DNA of 64,000 nucleotides from Saccharopolyspora hordei (GTDB taxonomy: Bacteria; Actinomycetota; Actinomycetes; Mycobacteriales; Pseudonocardiaceae): NCBI RefSeq assembly GCF_013410345.1, contig NZ_JACCFJ010000001.1, positions 5,719,989-5,783,988 of the forward strand, given 5' to 3'. This document shows, one piece after another, positions 61,860-64,000 of this stretch (positions are counted from its first letter, which is position 1; each line of letters begins with the position of its first letter). The notes below the pieces were generated by a model, which was given only the letters and a program-made list of their open reading frames with translations, did no database searches and was not told where the DNA came from. The position numbers and the translations under genes are program-made.

Positions 61860-62050
61860 CGGTGGCAGGTCTTCGGACTCGCGGGCGTTCTCCTGCTCGG
61901 AGGCTCCTACTGGCCGTCGCTTCCCAGGCCCTCCGGCCCAGTGCTCGATGACGGCGGTCGTTCCCGCTCACCGCTGCGGGGCAGTCCCGGATTCGCACCG
62001 GGTTCCCTCTTGCCTCGCCCACCCCCCGCAGGGGGCGGACGAACCACCAG
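61860..62050 (-). promoter_or_regulatory. Cobalamin riboswitch in the metE leader
   Basis: In the order of transcription it shows the closing stem GGTGG (near 62044-62048), GGGAACCCGGTGCGAATCC, the B12-box-like GACTGCCCCGCAGCGGTGAG, GAAGCGACGGCCAGTAGG and the closing GCCCGCGAGTCCGAAGACC then TGCCACC (61861-61867). These are the conserved blocks of the Cbl riboswitch. Just downstream a GCGCCCGCC/GGTGGGCGC hairpin (about 61838-61859) may be the expression platform. Confidence 0.92.
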
Positions 62051-62384
62051 CACGGCCAAGGCTATCGACCAGGACCCCGTTGGCAAGGCCCGTCCGACGT
62101 CCGGCCCCCGGCCACGGCCGGTGAAGTCGATCTACGCCGCGCTGAGATCCGCCCCACACCCGAACGGCCGAGATCACGTACAGCGGGGAAATCGAGAGGC
62201 CAATTGCGTTCTTCGACGGTGCCGCTGAGTTCGTCCGCCCGTTCTCACCCAGCGCCTCCAGCGCCACATCGCGCAATTCGTACCCAGCGTGGGGTGGTGG
62301 GCCGGGCGCGGGGAGGGGCGACGCCCGGCCCACCGGGGAGGTCCGGTGCCCGCGAGGTCGGGGGCAATCGGGCACCGGACCAGT
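62051..62384. other. Intergenic region, no gene recognised
   Basis: About 330 bp between the metE leader and the small TM protein gene. It should hold the metE promoter (upstream of 62050 on the minus strand). I see nothing else. Confidence 0.5.
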
Positions 62385-62585
62385 TCAGGGGTCCGACCGG
62401 AGGCGGTGACGGCCGGTGGAGGCGGCTTCGCGTTGTCGCTCGGTCTCGACCTCCTCGATCAGCTGCCAGACGTTCAGCGCCCCATCACCAGCACCGCCGT
62501 GCTGCGCCCGCAGCGGGGGGATCAGCAGCATGCTCGCGATCAGCACGTTGACAAGCACCAGCGTGCTCACCTGAAGCCAGAACAT
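62385..62585 (-). CDS. Small single-helix protein, cassette partner of zinc-finger/XRE genes (copy 2)
   Basis: 66 aa. Start ATG at 62585 with CAGGG directly upstream. Hydrophobic helix 1-24 (MFWLQVSTLVLVNVLIASML), then a polar tail (NVWQLIEEVETERQREAAS). The helix matches that of the 45436-45762 protein, and both sit after a zinc-finger gene divergent from XRE-DUF397. Function unknown. Confidence 0.65.
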   Translation of the reverse strand: MFWLQVSTLVLVNVLIASMLLIPPLRAQHGGAGDGALNVWQLIEEVETERQREAASTGRHRLRSDP

Positions 62586-62634
62586 CCCTGGTCACCCCTT
62601 GTTCGCTGAAGGTCGTGCTTGTGCAGGTCAGGTG

Positions 62635-62678
62635 TCGTGAGTGCGTAAACCGGCTCCAGCCGGTCTTTGCACTCACGA
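62635..62678. repeat. 44-bp palindromic element, copy 2
   Basis: TCGTGAGTGC (62635-62644) and GCACTCACGA (62669-62678) enclose ACCGGC/GCCGGT. Same length and layout as the copy at 51927-51970, and again the minus-strand TCG-TGA provides the stop codon of the gene it adjoins (the zinc-finger remnant). Confidence 0.7.
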
Positions 62679-62768
62679 CCACCGGGCGCTGATCCGCCGC
62701 CAGCAGTCCATGCAGGTGTCCTCGCGGATCCACTCCGACTCCGGCGCAAGCCGCTGCACCTGCCACGC
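62673..62768 (-). pseudogene. Zinc-finger cassette protein remnant (copy 2)
   Basis: Reads WQVQRLAPESEWIREDTCM then DCWRRISARWS-stop: the C-terminal part, with the CxxC, of the same family as the 45792-46067 protein (WVRERTCVDCWRVLADRT). The N-terminal half with the start and first zinc ligands is missing; the DNA beyond 62768 belongs to the XRE gene on the other strand. Confidence 0.65.
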
Positions 62769-62810
62769 CCCCCCGCAAAGTCGAAGATCAGAAAGATCGA
62801 GCTCGGGGAC

Positions 62811-63524
62811 GTGCCGACCAAACGGGCCGAGCTCGACGCCTTGCTGCGGTTCTACGAGGCGTCGCAGGAGGACATCGACGAGATCAAAACCCTTGCGAAG
62901 GGCGCAAATCAGCGTGGCTGGTGGCAGGCCTGCCGCGGTGCAGTGCCGCGATGGTTCCGGCGTTACGTCGGTCTGGAATCAGCCGCAGTGGAGATCCGAA
63001 CCTTCGAAACGGAGCTCATCCCAGGTCTGCTCCAAACGGAGTCCTACACAACCGCGATCATCGAGGCGCTGAACCCTGAACTCTCCGGCGAAGAACGCGA
63101 CCGCCAAGTGAAGGTCCGAGCGGAGCGGCAAACGAGGCTCCTGCACGGTGGTCAAACTCGCCTGCTGGCAGTCGTGAGCGAGGGCGCGATCCGGCGCATG
63201 GTCGGCGGGCCGGAGGTCATGCGCGAGCAGCTCCGCTTCCTGCTCGAAGTCAGGGGGCCAGCGAAGCTCGAAGTCCAGGTCATTCCGAACGATGCTGGAG
63301 CACACCCGGCAACCGGGTTTCCGTTCGTCCTGCTCAGGTTTCCTAACGACGTGGCGCCGACACTCGCCCACACGGAAAGCCTCACGTCTGCCGCCTATCA
63401 CGATCGCCAAGCCGACGTCGACACCTATACCCTCACGTTTGACCGCCTGCGGGCCGCAGCCCTGAGTCCCTCAGCCAGTGCAGCCCTGCTGGAGCAGGTG
63501 GTCAGCGAGTTGGAGAGTGTCTGA
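62811..63524 (+). CDS. DUF5753 (XRE-family) regulator lacking its HTH
   Basis: The homologous sequence begins near 62775 with KSKIRKIELGD, which is the very end of the usual N-terminal HTH, so about 35-40 residues of the DNA-binding domain are lost. From the GTG at 62811 an open frame of 237 aa remains, with the full DUF5753 region: WWQACRGAVPRWFRRYVGLE, FETELIPGLLQTESYT, EVQVIPNDAGAHPATGFPFV and YTLTFDRLRAAALSPSASAA. An ATG at 62667 also opens the frame but reads through antisense zinc-finger sequence. Normal members are about 280 aa. It is followed 15 bp later by DUF397. Confidence 0.75.
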   Translation: MPTKRAELDALLRFYEASQEDIDEIKTLAKGANQRGWWQACRGAVPRWFRRYVGLESAAVEIRTFETELIPGLLQTESYTTAIIEALNPELSGEERDRQVKVRAERQTRLLHGGQTRLLAVVSEGAIRRMVGGPEVMREQLRFLLEVRGPAKLEVQVIPNDAGAHPATGFPFVLLRFPNDVAPTLAHTESLTSAAYHDRQADVDTYTLTFDRLRAAALSPSASAALLEQVVSELESV

Positions 63525-63539
63525 CGAAAGGCGCGCGGC

Positions 63540-63740
63540 ATGCACGGGTTAGACCGCGCCATCTGGCGTAAGAGCAGCCGGAGCGGAGGCAACGGCGGCA
63601 ACTGCGTCGAGGTCGGGTTCGGCTTTGACGCAGTTGGGATTCGGGACACCAAGGATCGCGATGGTGGGCACTTAGCCGTCGCTCCCGGCCAGTGGCAGGC
63701 TTTCCTACGCCACGTCAAGGACGGCGTACTCGACCGGTAA
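63540..63740 (+). CDS. DUF397 protein
   Basis: 66 aa, start ATG at 63540 with GAAAGG 10 nt upstream. IWRKSSRSGGNGGNCVEVGF, VGIRDTKDRDGGHLAVAPGQ and WQAFLRHVKDGVL cover the whole DUF397 domain. Such proteins pair with XRE-DUF5753 regulators, often near development or antibiotic genes, with BldB/WhiJ-like roles in Streptomyces. Intact, unlike its counterpart at 46269-46480. Confidence 0.88.
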   Translation: MHGLDRAIWRKSSRSGGNGGNCVEVGFGFDAVGIRDTKDRDGGHLAVAPGQWQAFLRHVKDGVLDR

Positions 63741-63744
63741 CGGC

Positions 63745-63783
63745 TGAAGGGCACCCCCGACCAGCGGTCGGAGGTGCCCTTCA
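63745..63783. terminator. Bidirectional hairpin
   Basis: TGAAGGGCACC / GGTGCCCTTCA, 11-bp perfect outer stem with an inner CGACC/GGTCG stem, between the convergent DUF397 gene and ABC-transporter gene. Confidence 0.8.
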
Positions 63784-63799
63784 ACGTGAGAACTCCCCG

Positions 63800-64000
63800 T
63801 CAGGACACGACGTGGGGGCGCTCCTCGGCGAAGTGGCACGCCGAGGGGTGGTCGCCCAGGCGGACCTCCAGCTGCGGGACCTCCTCCGCACAGCGGTCCT
63901 GGGCCTTCCAGCAGCGGGTGCGGAAGCGGCAGCCCGAGGGCGGGTTCGCCGGGCTCGGCACGTCGCCGGTCAGGCGGATGACCTCGCGCTTGCCGCGCAG
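63800..64000 (-). CDS. Oligopeptide/dipeptide ABC transporter ATP-binding protein, C-terminal end only
   Basis: 66 codons before a TGA at 63800-63802; the rest lies beyond the window. [19 protein letters not shown], then [16 protein letters not shown] and [10 protein letters not shown] is the Cys-rich C-terminal extension of DppD/DppF/OppD/OppF-type ATPases. Subunit type (D or F) cannot be told from this part. Confidence 0.85.
   Translation of the reverse strand: MRGKREVIRLTGDVPSPANPPSGCRFRTRCWKAQDRCAEEVPQLEVRLGDHPSACHFAEERPHVVS

Overview
The window is 64 kb of very GC-rich DNA with mostly GTG/ATG/TTG starts, 4-bp stop/start overlaps, XRE-DUF5753/DUF397 gene pairs, proline-rich membrane proteins and a B12 riboswitch in front of metE. 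This points to a filamentous actinomycete, most like the Pseudonocardiaceae (Saccharopolyspora or a relative). The genus is inferred from the style of the proteins, not measured.

Layout. 1-6.3 kb: amino-acid metabolism (ilvA end, metB, cbs: transsulfuration) and an SGNH hydrolase. 6.5-16.3 kb: thiolase, Bax-inhibitor-like protein, a secreted adhesin-like protein overlapping its own class F sortase, a second YidC, a proline-rich membrane protein, and an HTH regulator divergent from an alpha/beta hydrolase plus CPBP protease with a perfect operator between them. 16.3-25.9 kb: an eight-gene, tightly overlapping minus-strand operon (ROK regulator, AfuA-type solute-binding protein, fused double permease, ATPase, ArgH-family C-N lyase, PfkB kinase, amidohydrolase, GlmS-type SIS protein) that looks like uptake and breakdown of an unrecognised amino-sugar or glycated-aspartate compound. 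26-31.7 kb: TetR regulator, a four-fold 16-bp tandem repeat, an MMPL exporter fused to a degenerate ABC-ATPase-like domain, and a YhgE/Pip protein. 32-34.2 kb: PAS-PAS-GGDEF-EAL protein with a dead GGDEF motif.

35.3-41.0 kb is the most unusual part: six small secreted proteins, each a separate transcription unit with its own hairpin, in DNA of very low coding density. Three are close paralogues (His/Cys-rich head, Q/N-rich body) that share a 29-bp element exactly 100-101 nt before the start codon. One is built of six 29-residue tandem repeats, one is rodlin/chaplin-like, and one has Pro-Ala and Thr-Gln repeats. Together they look like an undescribed, possibly amyloid-forming, cell-surface or aerial-hypha protein set. 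It is followed by a fatty acyl-AMP ligase and an MFS exporter.

45.4-64 kb mixes housekeeping genes (ndh, metE, uracil-DNA glycosylase, S10 peptidase, methyltransferases) with much gene decay. Two copies of a four-gene cassette (TM peptide - zinc-finger protein divergent from XRE-DUF5753 - DUF397) are both broken at the divergent junction. An HXXEE/TetR pair is broken the same way, and a HAD dehalogenase and a WYL regulator carry frameshifts. There is also a tRNA with anticodon UAA but a short variable arm, a 42-codon ORF coupled to an ATP-grasp ligase (RiPP-like), and a 44-bp palindrome found twice, each time overlapping a stop codon.
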